From positions 1 to 52,997 of the IMG/VR virus record IMGVR_UViG_3300009506_000043: 52,997 bases of DNA. One strand, 5' to 3'. Origin of the DNA: a virus. The translations under genes were made by a program, and so were the position numbers. Shown one piece after another: positions 33,148-40,492 of the stretch. Under the pieces are notes generated by a model. The model made no database searches. It was not told where the DNA came from and saw only the letters and a program-made list of their open reading frames with translations. Numbering within the stretch: position 1 is the stretch's first letter; each line of letters starts with the position of its first letter.

Positions 33148-33164
33148 AACTTGTATGACAAGTT
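33148..33164. promoter_or_regulatory. 17-bp operator-like dyad
   Basis: AACTTGT-ATG-ACAAGTT, a perfect 7-bp dyad with 3-bp centre, the size of a lambda-type repressor operator. No second exact copy was noticed. Confidence 0.4.
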
Positions 33165-33645
33165 AAAGGCAGTCGGTCGGGCCGGCGTCGTGCTCGGCTG
33201 GTCAGCAGGCGGAGGCGGGCTCGGCCTCATCCTGTCCGCGCGTCGCGTGCGTGCTTCGCCTTCTGCTTCGGCCTGATCCCCCAAGGGCCAAATCCCCGCA
33301 GGCTGCTCGAGGTGGTGGGGGCTGCGTCAGCCCATGCCTGGGTGCAGGCGGGCGGGCTGCGCTCCCATCAGCGTGCCTGGGCGCGCTCAAGGGGGCCCCT
33401 GGGCGCGGAGGGGGGGCTCCAGGATCTGAACCACGCCCCCCGGGCGAGGCAGGCAGCCTTCCTACCTTATAGCGCCCCTTTAGTCTATACCAGTTCTGGG
33501 AGGGACTTTAGGCAACCTAGGACGTATGGAGCTGTTTACAGTGTGGCCCATACTCTTGGACTGTGTATAACGTATTACCGCGTGCGGGCGGGGGCGGGCG
33601 CGTGTGTGCCTGCGCGTGTGCGCGTGCGCGAGGGGGCGCAGAGAA

Positions 33646-33678
33646 ACGCCCGTCAGCTGGTGGCATCCTGACGGGCGT
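33646..33678 (-). terminator. Hairpin terminator
   Basis: 11-bp perfect stem (33646-33656 with 33668-33678), then TTTCTCT on the minus strand, just beyond the 109-residue gene. Confidence 0.65.
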
Positions 33679-33681
33679 CAG

Positions 33682-33702
33682 CCTACCGATGCTGTCGGTA
33701 GG
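33682..33702 (-). terminator. Second hairpin, tandem with 33646-33678
   Basis: CCTACCGA paired with TCGGTAGG, 5-base loop; immediately after the stop of the 109-residue gene. Confidence 0.5.
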
Positions 33703-33720
33703 GGTGTGTCAAAGGTTCCT

Positions 33721-34050
33721 CTAGGAATTGTTCTCCAGCCGCAGGATCTTAATGCGGAGCCGCAGGATCTCCATATCGGCCAGGCTGTCCGGTTCGGTCT
33801 GGAAGCCGCAGGCGGTGCATCTGACTAGGGAGCCGCTGTCGGTCGATGAATCGTACCCTTGAACAACGGGCAGCTCTCCGCATCGGGGACATGGGGTATC
33901 TTCTACTGCATCCACCCCTGTCGAGGCATGGCGGCCAGGTCGGTGTTTCTCGCAATCGAATAGATGGCCGCGAAACATCGACTCCTCCAGCGTAATGCGT
34001 TCCTCCAGTTTCTGGGCCAGTTTCTGGAGCTGGATATCTGCGTCACTCAT
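33721..34050 (-). CDS. Zinc-ribbon protein with terminal coiled helices
   Basis: A 109-residue protein starting MSDADIQLQKLAQKLEERIT. A central TPCPRCGELP ... RCTACGFQT is a clear CxxC...CxxC ribbon, flanked by helices at both ends (MEILRLRIKILRLENNS). ATG 34048-34050 is preferred over the GTG just upstream (AGGGGCTGAGTG). Tandem terminators lie on either side. Confidence 0.7.
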   Translation of the reverse strand: MSDADIQLQKLAQKLEERITLEESMFRGHLFDCEKHRPGRHASTGVDAVEDTPCPRCGELPVVQGYDSSTDSGSLVRCTACGFQTEPDSLADMEILRLRIKILRLENNS

Positions 34051-34078
34051 CACTCAGCCCCTGGTCGTTCCTTCCAGT

Positions 34079-34119
34079 AAAAAACCCGCCAGGAAAGGAA
34101 CACGGAAAACCTGGCGGGT
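34079..34119 (-). terminator. Strong Rho-independent terminator
   Basis: ACCCGCCAGG/CCTGGCGGGT, perfect 10-bp stem, followed on the minus strand by six T residues. Confidence 0.8.
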
Positions 34120-34150
34120 CGAGCGAGAGGGAAGCCCTTGGTTCTCGGTG

Positions 34151-34188
34151 AAAATACCCGCCGGAGCGGGCGTCTCGACCCCGGCGGG
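34151..34188 (-). terminator. Terminator after coiled-coil gene
   Basis: CCCGCCGG paired with CCGGCGGG (34157-34164, 34181-34188), then TATTTTC on the minus strand. Confidence 0.6.
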
Positions 34189-34226
34189 CGGTCCGTATGC
34201 GACAACCCCGGTGTGGGGCGCGGCGT

Positions 34227-34688
34227 CTATTGTCGTCCGGGGGCCGGCGGCGTCAACCCTTGAATTGGCCGGAGGATGGACATGCCTTCCAATCCGTCTT
34301 CACCGGCGGGGCGGTCAAGAGCCTGCTGGATCCGTGCCAAAAGCGTCTCCAGCTCCATCCTCAGGTCGTAGGTGTCCGCTCGCCTGTTGTCTTCTTCAGC
34401 CTCCAGCTCGTCACACTCCTCCTGTAGCCACGGCTGGCTCTGGCCTAGCAGTTCTCGCAGCCGCTGATTGTCGGCCTCTTGCCCTTCAAGACGCCTCTTT
34501 ACCTCGCCCAGCACAGCAAAGGCATCCGAGCGCTCTAGAATCGCCTCATCACGCTCCTTACGCAGCTTGAGAATTTCATCCAGAGCTTCGCCAACAGTCG
34601 GTCGCTTTTGTGTTGTATTTTCAAATACCGTGTCAAGCATCTCTAGATCGCGGAGAATCGTCCGCAGTTTGCACACGATATCAGCCAT
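34227..34688 (-). CDS. Coiled-coil protein
   Basis: A 153-residue protein, MADIVCKLRTILRDLEMLDT, with a long Glu/Arg/Leu coiled coil (residues 35-125, e.g. RRLEGQEADNQRLRELLGQS). The segment ADNQRLRELL resembles EDNQRLKELLNRWL in the 208-residue protein at 38088, suggesting related proteins. Start follows GGAGGGGTGAG. Divergent from the plus-strand gene. Confidence 0.7.
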   Translation of the reverse strand: MADIVCKLRTILRDLEMLDTVFENTTQKRPTVGEALDEILKLRKERDEAILERSDAFAVLGEVKRRLEGQEADNQRLRELLGQSQPWLQEECDELEAEEDNRRADTYDLRMELETLLARIQQALDRPAGEDGLEGMSILRPIQGLTPPAPGRQ

Positions 34689-34801
34689 CTCACCCCTCCT
34701 GCTCGGGTCACATCGGAAAGGATCCAGTCTAGATCGAAGTCTGGCGAGGCTTAACCCTGGAAATAATGCAGGATTTGAGTAGACTTGGAGAGGAGGAAAT
34801 C
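34689..34801. promoter_or_regulatory. Divergent intergenic region
   Basis: Separates the only plus-strand gene from the minus-strand coiled-coil gene. A TAGACT box (34726-34731, minus) recurs as at 33012, with a weak upstream TTAAGC; TAATGC near 34764 could serve the plus strand. No operator seen. Confidence 0.3.
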
Positions 34802-35305
34802 ATGCCACACCGATGGTTGAAGCGCCGGCCCGAATTGACGGTCCTGCAGCTCAAGATCCCAAAGAAGTGGGAACCGATTCTGCGAGACTTGTTTGCAAAT
34901 CCGAGGGATTTCCACCAATGGCTTCGTGGGAAGATTGAGGCAGAGCTTGTCGAACCTTTCCAGAGGCGTGTATTAAAAGATGAATCTGCGAACCGGTTGA
35001 ATGAGAGATGGCGGCAAGGGTTGCGGGCCGAGGAAGCCAGGCTGGCCGAGGAGCAGTTTTGGAAGCGGCCGAGGGGCCTGGTGTGGACCTTCACATCCAC
35101 AGGGTATGTGGGGTGCTCGGATGTGGAGGACGGGGAGGCCGGGTTTATCGACGAGCACGGGATCTGGCATCCCAGGAGCCGGCATGCGGCGGAAGAGGTG
35201 GCGATCGGGCTCAGGCGATACCTCCAGTTGCGGGGCCCGGACACATTGGAGAAGCTGGGACCGAGATATCAACGTTTTTCCAGCAGGTATCATGCAGGGG
35301 TCTGA
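34802..35305 (+). CDS. Lone plus-strand gene, unknown function
   Basis: A 167-residue protein starting MPHRWLKRRPELTVLQLKIP after GGAGAGGAGGAAATC. Composition is protein-like (PKKWEPILRDLFANPRDFHQ, WLRGKIEAELVEPF, a charged helix RWRQGLRAEEARLAEEQFWK, then TFTSTGYVGCSDVEDGEAGF), whereas the opposing frame is Ser/Cys-rich noise. Its 3' end converges with and overlaps 95 bases of the HTH gene, so each could affect the other's expression. An antirepressor or lysogeny regulator is possible but unsupported. Confidence 0.65.
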   Translation: MPHRWLKRRPELTVLQLKIPKKWEPILRDLFANPRDFHQWLRGKIEAELVEPFQRRVLKDESANRLNERWRQGLRAEEARLAEEQFWKRPRGLVWTFTSTGYVGCSDVEDGEAGFIDEHGIWHPRSRHAAEEVAIGLRRYLQLRGPDTLEKLGPRYQRFSSRYHAGV

Positions 35306-35600
35306 CGGGATCGGGGCGCGGCGGCTTGTTGGGGCCGACCTCATCTAGCTTGGGTTTGCCATCTGGGACAGGCACTCGCCGGCAGACACAGATGTTCAGA
35401 TGATCGAGGATTGGAGCCAGGCGATCACCGGACAGGTCACTGCGGCCCTGTAAGTACCTATGCAGGTGGTCCAATGTGCAAGGGAACCGCTTGTGGGTCT
35501 TCCGCTCGTATTCGATGATCAGCCCAGGGCGACTCAATCCACGGCGCTTAAGCTCGATCATGATGATGCGGCGGAAGCAAAGGGGATTACGGCGGGACAT
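35211..35600 (-). CDS. HTH repressor-like protein
   Basis: A 129-residue protein, MSRRNPLCFRRIIMIELKRR. The run GLSRPGLIIEYERKTHKRF ... LDHLHRYLQGRSDLSGDRLA resembles an XRE-type helix-turn-helix: two helices, a turn, and a conserved L.R.LQGR. A Pro-rich, possibly disordered tail follows. Start after TTGGAGATACG. It faces the lone plus-strand gene tail-to-tail and has a promoter plus dyads upstream, so it is the best repressor candidate. Confidence 0.6.
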   Translation of the reverse strand: MSRRNPLCFRRIIMIELKRRGLSRPGLIIEYERKTHKRFPCTLDHLHRYLQGRSDLSGDRLAPILDHLNICVCRRVPVPDGKPKLDEVGPNKPPRPDPVRPLHDTCWKNVDISVPASPMCPGPATGGIA

Positions 35601-35625
35601 CGTATCTCCAAGCGAAGAGGGGTGA

Positions 35626-35699
35626 AGGCAGGTCTATCTGCCTCCACCATAAAGACCCCGCATTTGAATTGCAATCACCCATATGGGGAATTTTGCCCC
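35626..35699 (-). promoter_or_regulatory. Promoter and dyads of HTH gene
   Basis: TTGCAA (35669-35674), 17-bp spacer, TATGGT (35646-35651). Downstream dyad AGGCAG-N6-CTGCCT (35626-35643) and palindrome CCCATATGGG (35678-35687) could be operators, consistent with autoregulation. Confidence 0.4.
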
Positions 35700-35729
35700 G
35701 GACACTCCGAGGCGGGGGTACTATCTCCG

Positions 35730-36077
35730 TCACCCACCTGAAGGCGGGCAGGCCGGTAGGAGGATCGGAGGTGTGAATTGGCGGACGATCTTCCTCACCG
35801 GCCTGCGAGCGACTGTCTTCTTTTGGATCAAGTTGGGTCCTTGGATCTTGGATTGAGAAGGTTTAGCAGGAGGGACGGGCTGAGCGATTGACGCACTTGC
35901 AGGCGGAATCCACGGATATAGGTTCGACATGCGAGTTGCATCTGCAGAAACGGCCGGCTTGACTGGTAGGAAAAACCAGGCACGCCAGCGCTGCGCGTTG
36001 ACTGGCGGGACGGGGCTGGCCAAGAGGACCAGCGTCAGCGCGGCAGCAGATAGAAGTCTGCAAGTGTTGGTTCCCAT
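35730..36077 (-). CDS. Secreted Pro-rich protein
   Basis: A 115-residue protein with a textbook signal peptide (MGTNTCRLLSAAALTLVLLA ... PVNA, cleavage near 28), then a basic, Pro-rich mature part (PPAKPSQSKI, KKTVARRPVRKIVRQF). Start after GCAGGAGTGGACGG; it overlaps the end of the peptidase gene by 43 bases, so the two may be co-translated and work together outside the cytoplasm. No lipobox recognised. Confidence 0.6.
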   Translation of the reverse strand: MGTNTCRLLSAAALTLVLLASPVPPVNAQRWRAWFFLPVKPAVSADATRMSNLYPWIPPASASIAQPVPPAKPSQSKIQGPNLIQKKTVARRPVRKIVRQFTPPILLPACPPSGG

Positions 36078-37003
36078 CCGTCCACTCCTGCTAATGCGAA
36101 TGTATCTCGGGCTGGCAGCATGCGGGTCGCTGCGACATCAGCGTCAATCAAAAACACGCCGGGAGGAAGTAGAATCTCCTCTCCGGTCTGGAGGGTGACA
36201 CGATTGTTCCCTCCTGGGGAATTCTGGCCCCATGACTGCCAAATTCCAACCGTCTGCAGTCCATTGGGGTGGCTGGGGTGCTTGATCAGTACGGCGCCAC
36301 AGCCTTCCATACAATGAGCCCAGGAGCCCGACGGTTGACACATGCCGTATTGATCCCGCGTCTCAGTAAACCCTTGGTTACTGCAGAAGGCCAGTGGCTT
36401 GTAACTCCAGAAGCAGGAGAGCATGACGTCTCGGGTGAGGACCAAGGAGGCGTCACTGATCAAGTGCTTGCGGGCCTCGGGCTCGATGGCGTCGGGCATC
36501 CCGGTATTGCCCCAGGAGACACAGAAGGTTTCGTCATTGTCGGGCGACAGATCGATAACGGCACCATCCCCGACCTCATACTTAAGCCTCAGGAGGACAC
36601 CTATCTGCTTCACAGACTTCGCTGCCCAGGCCCCGGTGGATCCATCGCCTCGGAGGCCGCCGCCGCCAATCTCGACGCGAGAGGGGCCGTAGATCGAGGC
36701 CGGCGCCACCTTGGCGAACCACTCCTCAATGTCTCCATGTTCCAGAATGTCGGCCAGGGCAACGTGTTCGACGGCGCGGGAAAACCCCTGGCCGACGCAG
36801 GTTCCTCGGGCCTGGTAATGGGCGGGGTTGATCTTGCCCAGCATCTCAAATTCCAGATCCCAGAAGCAGACGTCCTTAGGTTCGGCCCGCCGCATCAGGG
36901 AGAGGCCGACGTCCGATTCATGCAAGATCGGATTCGGAAGGGTTTTCAAGACCGCCTCAACGGCGGCAGGATCGTCGATCCATCCAAAAGGTCCGGCGGG
37001 CAT
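36035..37003 (-). CDS. Papain-like (C1) cysteine peptidase
   Basis: A 322-residue protein. YQARGTCVGQGFSRAVE (C69, with Q64 five residues before) mirrors the QxxxxxCW active-site region of papain, H230 in SWAHCMEGCGAVLI matches the catalytic histidine, and GIWQSWGQNSPGG matches the NSWG box with Gln in place of Asn. Start MPAGPFGWIDDPAAVEAV after AAGGAGTATCGCC. Without a signal peptide and next to a secreted protein, it could mature virion proteins or help lysis; both are inference. Confidence 0.6.
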   Translation of the reverse strand: MPAGPFGWIDDPAAVEAVLKTLPNPILHESDVGLSLMRRAEPKDVCFWDLEFEMLGKINPAHYQARGTCVGQGFSRAVEHVALADILEHGDIEEWFAKVAPASIYGPSRVEIGGGGLRGDGSTGAWAAKSVKQIGVLLRLKYEVGDGAVIDLSPDNDETFCVSWGNTGMPDAIEPEARKHLISDASLVLTRDVMLSCFWSYKPLAFCSNQGFTETRDQYGMCQPSGSWAHCMEGCGAVLIKHPSHPNGLQTVGIWQSWGQNSPGGNNRVTLQTGEEILLPPGVFLIDADVAATRMLPARDTFALAGVDGWEPTLADFYLLPR

Positions 37004-37019
37004 GGCGATACTCCTTGAT

Positions 37020-37047
37020 GCGCCACCCCAGGCCGCCAGGGTGGCGC
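37020..37047 (-). other. Strong hairpin before peptidase gene
   Basis: GCGCCACCC paired with GGGTGGCGC, 10-base loop, between the 117-residue gene and the peptidase. No T-run, so possibly an mRNA structure rather than a terminator. Confidence 0.4.
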
Positions 37048-37089
37048 GAATGAATTACGTCGAGTCGACCTGCGAAAGCGTCAATGATC

Positions 37090-37443
37090 TCAGGGCCTAT
37101 TGACGATCGAGTCGTGGATCTCCCTGACGACGGCGCCTTCCAACTCAACGGTCGCCTCGATCAAGTTCCGAAACATCGCATCACCACCCGCTTCACGGAA
37201 TGGACGCCGCCCGACGGCTCGAATCGCTCGATTGCGCCAGACCATGTATCGCAGACCAGTGACGTTTTCGGCGACCTTGGGTACGTTCTCGGGCTCCAGA
37301 TTGCACAGCTCAATGATGAGCGGCAGGAGTTCCTCGATGATTTGGATTATCACCAAAATCACTGAGGGATCAAAAAGTGACAGTTCGGGGAAGGTCTTGC
37401 GATGGACCATTTCCGCTACTTGAACAGTGGGTCGTGCAACCAT
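37090..37443 (-). CDS. Hypothetical protein with hydrophobic helix
   Basis: A 117-residue protein from ATG 37441-37443, set by leader variant CGAGGAGACT; begins MVARPTVQVAEMVHRKTFPE. Residues 27-48 (PSVILVIIQIIEELLPLIIE) form an amphipathic or membrane-associated helix; the rest is charged. The frame stays open 45 codons further to ATG 37576-37578 (MQNTNSIPVIFRG), an alternative longer product. Confidence 0.55.
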   Translation of the reverse strand: MVARPTVQVAEMVHRKTFPELSLFDPSVILVIIQIIEELLPLIIELCNLEPENVPKVAENVTGLRYMVWRNRAIRAVGRRPFREAGGDAMFRNLIEATVELEGAVVREIHDSIVNRP

Positions 37444-37446
37444 TTC

Positions 37447-37456
37447 AGTCTCCTCG
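37447..37456 (-). promoter_or_regulatory. Leader motif variant CGAGGAGACT
   Basis: One-base variant preceded by CCACTGTAA, only 3 nt before ATG. Confidence 0.7.
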
Positions 37457-37589
37457 TTACAGTGGAAAGTGCAGTCAACAATTTGAATGTCGTAAATGCC
37501 AGTGTTCGTGATTGCTCCCCAGCAGGGGGCGATTGTGCAACCACGAAATATCACCGGAATGCTATTCGTGTTTTGCATCGCAGTACCCT

Positions 37590-37688
37590 TCAGAAAGGCA
37601 TGAAGCAGTCACGCAGAGTTCTCACGATCACCCACAAGGTCAATCCGATGCCACCAATCACTGCGGCATACAGACATAGGCGAGTCAC
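37590..37688 (-). CDS. 32-residue membrane peptide
   Basis: GTG 37686-37688 overlaps the previous stop as GTGA. The peptide begins MTRLCLYAAVIGGIGLTLWV and ends CFMPF, one hydrophobic helix with basic flank. Coupling to the upstream gene argues for translation; holin-like or regulatory roles are open. Confidence 0.45.
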   Translation of the reverse strand: MTRLCLYAAVIGGIGLTLWVIVRTLRDCFMPF

Positions 37689-38086
37689 CCCTCAATTTCT
37701 GCCTGAAGGATGGACCAGCGGTAGATCAGATAGTCGAAGGCTATATGCGCCGGCGCATCATTCCTGATGCTCGTATTCGCAGCCTCTTGCCAGTCATCAA
37801 GTAGGAGTTTCATGCGGTCAACCAGTCCTTGGAGTCGGTTCTTGTCGATCTGCAGCTTGTGGGCCCCAATAACGAGCCTGTCGTACTCCTGGATCAACCA
37901 GACGTGATGTGACGCAGCGGCATTAACCGTAGAAAAGTCCGCCCTCACATCTTCGCCCTGCATGATCGTATAGCCGCCCAAGCTGTTGCCATGCATTCTT
38001 ACCCGAAACTTCCTCTCGTTTTTCTGAGTCGACGATAGCTCGTGTGGCAAATTGTGGATGAACGGATCTCTATCTCCATTTGGCAT
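37685..38086 (-). CDS. Hypothetical protein
   Basis: A 133-residue protein, MPNGDRDPFIHNLPHELSST, after AGGAGGGGTGAC. A strand-rich front (KFRVRMHGNSLGGYTIMQ) and helical end (LVIGAHKLQIDKNRLQGLVD) are visible. Starts just after the upstream stop. No family recognised. Confidence 0.6.
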   Translation of the reverse strand: MPNGDRDPFIHNLPHELSSTQKNERKFRVRMHGNSLGGYTIMQGEDVRADFSTVNAAASHHVWLIQEYDRLVIGAHKLQIDKNRLQGLVDRMKLLLDDWQEAANTSIRNDAPAHIAFDYLIYRWSILQAEIEG

Positions 38087-38087
38087 G

Positions 38088-38714
38088 TCACCCCTCCTGA
38101 CCCCCGGCGGTGAAGCCAAGGGCTTCTTCGGTATCTGCGACCAAGTTAGCCTCTTCATCGATTGTCCAGCCAATGAGCCACCGGTTCAGTAACTCTTTCA
38201 GCCGCTGATTATCCTCACGAAGTTGTGCCTCCCTGCCGCGCACTTTATCGACGATGGCAAACTGGCTGACGACGATCTGAGCCATTTGGTTCTCGGTAGA
38301 ATCAAGACACTCTTGCGAACCTCGTTCCAGCTTGGTGACTACTCGACGCAAGTTGGTGAGGATTTCGTTTTTCGTTTCCATCCCAGCCATCCTTTCTGGG
38401 TTAGTCACCTTCACAAATCCAAGAAGGTCGTCGTTAAACTCCTGCAGTGCCACATGGGCGATCGCTTGACATTGATCAAGCGCGACAGCGCGCCCCTCAA
38501 GGTATGCCTCTCTCATATCCGCTGGACCCCTCAAGGGAACGCGACAAATCTTCTTCAGCGCCTTCAGTAGGATTTCCTGGCGCCGGATCAATTCAGCGTT
38601 GCGTTCAATATCGTTCATCACAGCCTTCCTTTGCACCGATGGAATCCATATGGCCCGGCCAAACTCGGCTTGCTTGCGCGATTCGGGATCGGGTGGCAGT
38701 TGATCAATCCCCAT
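38088..38714 (-). CDS. Coiled-coil protein
   Basis: A 208-residue protein from ATG 38712-38714 after AAGGAGGCGGGTGAG, beginning MGIDQLPPDPESRKQAEFGR. Middle and C terminus are coiled-coil-like (REAQLREDNQRLKELLNRWL), resembling the 153-residue protein at 34227. ATG 38607-38609 (MNDIERNAEL) is a possible internal start. No family recognised. Confidence 0.6.
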   Translation of the reverse strand: MGIDQLPPDPESRKQAEFGRAIWIPSVQRKAVMNDIERNAELIRRQEILLKALKKICRVPLRGPADMREAYLEGRAVALDQCQAIAHVALQEFNDDLLGFVKVTNPERMAGMETKNEILTNLRRVVTKLERGSQECLDSTENQMAQIVVSQFAIVDKVRGREAQLREDNQRLKELLNRWLIGWTIDEEANLVADTEEALGFTAGGQEG

Positions 38715-38826
38715 CTCACCCGCCTCCTTCACGCTGTCTTGTCTTGTGCAGTCCGAAGATGTCAGGGCTGATGTCGTCCAGTCGTATGGCATGCGATGCC
38801 GTGTGGTGAAGTGCGGTCGTGCCGCG

Positions 38827-39330
38827 TCATAACTTCTTGTTATTCCCATCCGAGAACAGCCGTAGGGTATCTCCGATCGCCAGCCGACCATTACGGGCCG
38901 TGACCGCCCCGAGTAACTTCTGTTGCGACTTCGGGCGCATGAACAGTGCCACGGTGCCAAGTACACTGGCGGCCAGGCTGTGGCGTGTCTGGGCCTCCTC
39001 GGGTAGTTTGTCGAATTCAACACGCTCCAGGCGCCAAAGCTTTCGCTTGGTCAGCCGCTTGAGTGAGGTCATGGATTGGTCGCTGACGCTGGCCTGCTCC
39101 TGGGGCGTGAGTAGTTTGATTCCTTGGCGCGGGATGCAGTCAAACAGGCGGCCGGTTTCGCGCTCGGCTATTTTGCGGGCAGTCATCAGGCAACCGCGCA
39201 TCTCCTTAGTGACGTCGGCGCCGGCGATGACGCTCAACACCCCGTAGCTGATTAACTCATAATCATTATGCTCGACCGACTCAATCAGTCGCCGGGCAAG
39301 CATCTGTGCTTCGATTTTCGGTGTAAACAT
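38827..39330 (-). CDS. Hypothetical protein
   Basis: A 167-residue protein, MFTPKIEAQMLARRLIESVE, with a helical front (ISYGVLSVIAGADVTKEM), a basic centre (SLKRLTKRKLWRLERVEF) and an end GRLAIGDTLRLFSDGNNKKL. ATG follows TTTACGAGGAACGATC, a shortened leader. Possibly DNA-binding; no motif confirmed. Confidence 0.55.
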   Translation of the reverse strand: MFTPKIEAQMLARRLIESVEHNDYELISYGVLSVIAGADVTKEMRGCLMTARKIAERETGRLFDCIPRQGIKLLTPQEQASVSDQSMTSLKRLTKRKLWRLERVEFDKLPEEAQTRHSLAASVLGTVALFMRPKSQQKLLGAVTARNGRLAIGDTLRLFSDGNNKKL

Positions 39331-39583
39331 GATCGTTCCTCGTAAACATGAGTTGTGTTGTCAGGTGCGGCGTCGTCGAATGTAGTCGTGAGCGATTGAG
39401 TCGCTCGTTGTCTAATGTGAACTTGGGGCATCGAATTCTGTCGGATGGAGTGACGTGAGGTGATGACTAGATGAGATTCGTCCCATGATGTCTAGATTCG
39501 TCTTGAGAAAACCCATTGAGATGCGTGTCGTGATGAAACGATTCATGAAGATGCGTGTCATGGTGTAGTTCCCAGAATGACTC
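39331..39583. other. Non-coding stretch with direct repeats
   Basis: No convincing gene; a 49-codon minus frame (MTRIFMNRF...) has a weak site. On the minus strand GACACGCATCT occurs twice (about 39525-39536 and 39549-39560), and GACGAATCT twice (about 39478 and 39493). It probably holds regulatory sites for flanking genes. Confidence 0.4.
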
Positions 39584-40141
39584 TTAGCTCCAGTCGACCT
39601 TTAGGACGTCGAATCGACCATAGAATCCGTTGTTGCTGGGCCGGAATGTACCGAGTCCGATGAATTGTCCCGCATCGCGCAATGTGAGTTCAAAAATCTC
39701 CTCGGTAATGATGTCATCTAACACCAGCACCTCGGCAATCGCTTCCCACTTCATGATGCGAGGAAAGATTTTCCATACTCGGCCCTTACCGCCCCGCTTG
39801 CCGTCAGCCGGCACGTACAGGTGAAATTTGTCAACCTTCTCCAATGGGACTCCAAGCAGCAGGGGCTCGACGCAGAGGATGCCGGCCACGAAGTGCTTTG
39901 TATACTTCTGGTTGCCCTTGCCGGGAATTTTCATGCTTTTGTAAGACGCGGCCTCGGAGAGACAGTTCTTCAGTGCCATTGGCGGAATGAAGACCTCTCC
40001 CTCTTCAGTGACATGCGCCTTGCGCTTCCAGATGCGCTCCTCCCAATCCTCCCAAGTCGCATCCCTAGGCTTTGTCTCGGGCACTGGCGCCGACTGACAC
40101 ATCGGCGTCACGGACTTGAGTAGACAAACTGCAGTCTTCAT
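39584..40141 (-). CDS. Hypothetical protein
   Basis: A 185-residue protein, MKTAVCLLKSVTPMCQSAPV. Segments IPPMALKNCLSEAASYKSMK and GLGTFRPSNNGFYGRFDVLK occur in phage proteins of unknown function next to recombination genes. Start after TAGGAGAGACCC. Three 10-bp repeats lie just upstream. Confidence 0.6.
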   Translation of the reverse strand: MKTAVCLLKSVTPMCQSAPVPETKPRDATWEDWEERIWKRKAHVTEEGEVFIPPMALKNCLSEAASYKSMKIPGKGNQKYTKHFVAGILCVEPLLLGVPLEKVDKFHLYVPADGKRGGKGRVWKIFPRIMKWEAIAEVLVLDDIITEEIFELTLRDAGQFIGLGTFRPSNNGFYGRFDVLKVDWS

Positions 40142-40160
40142 GGGTCTCTCCTAGACTAGG

Positions 40161-40193
40161 GACGGGTTCTGACGGGTTCTGACGGGTTCTGAC
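40161..40193. repeat. Three tandem 10-bp repeats GACGGGTTCT
   Basis: Three exact copies at 40161-40170, 40171-40180 and 40181-40190, plus GAC. The period matches one DNA turn, suggesting a protein-binding site upstream of the 185-residue gene. Confidence 0.75.
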
Positions 40194-40204
40194 CAGTGTG
40201 GCCA

Positions 40205-40492
40205 TTACCAAAACTCCTGGCATCGGTTGGCTTCCTCCACGTTGCTTTGAAACCAACCGACTTGAAACGGATCAATGATCTCATACCACCACTCAATCCT
40301 CGTCGTCAGAATCTGGCGGCCGTCTGGCAGCTGAAATACAAGCATGTCTCCTTCATTGCGATAACAGAAAGCATCGCAGTATTCGACGGGAATGAAGATG
40401 CTCGCCGGGCTCTGCGGAATGTAGACAATCATCACTTCCGACTCATACGGATGCAGGATGATCAACGCTGCTACGATCCACGGCCTGGTCAC
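40205..40492 (-). CDS. Hypothetical protein
   Basis: A 95-residue protein, MTRPWIVAALIILHPYESEV, coupled to the preceding gene (ATGA). IVYIPQSPASIFIPVEYC and GRQILTTRIEWWYEIIDPFQ suggest a small alpha/beta fold. No family recognised. Confidence 0.6.
   Translation of the reverse strand: MTRPWIVAALIILHPYESEVMIVYIPQSPASIFIPVEYCDAFCYRNEGDMLVFQLPDGRQILTTRIEWWYEIIDPFQVGWFQSNVEEANRCQEFW

Larger units (their letters stand above)
32974..33645. other. GC-rich non-coding segment
   Basis: No convincing gene on either strand; the open frames are Pro/Gly/Arg-rich artefacts. It holds a promoter candidate (33012-33040), a purine-rich stretch (33090-33130), a 17-bp dyad (33148-33164), very GC-rich sequence with runs such as GGGGGCCCC, and an alternating purine-pyrimidine tract at 33598-33630. 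Confidence 0.6.

Noticed and set aside
33202-33472. Small Pro/Gly/Arg-rich frames on both strands
   Set aside because: Biased composition of GC-rich DNA, no start site and no homologous pattern.
39424-39573. 49-codon frame MTRIFMNRF
   Set aside because: Weak ribosome-binding site and repetitive; kept as regulatory DNA.
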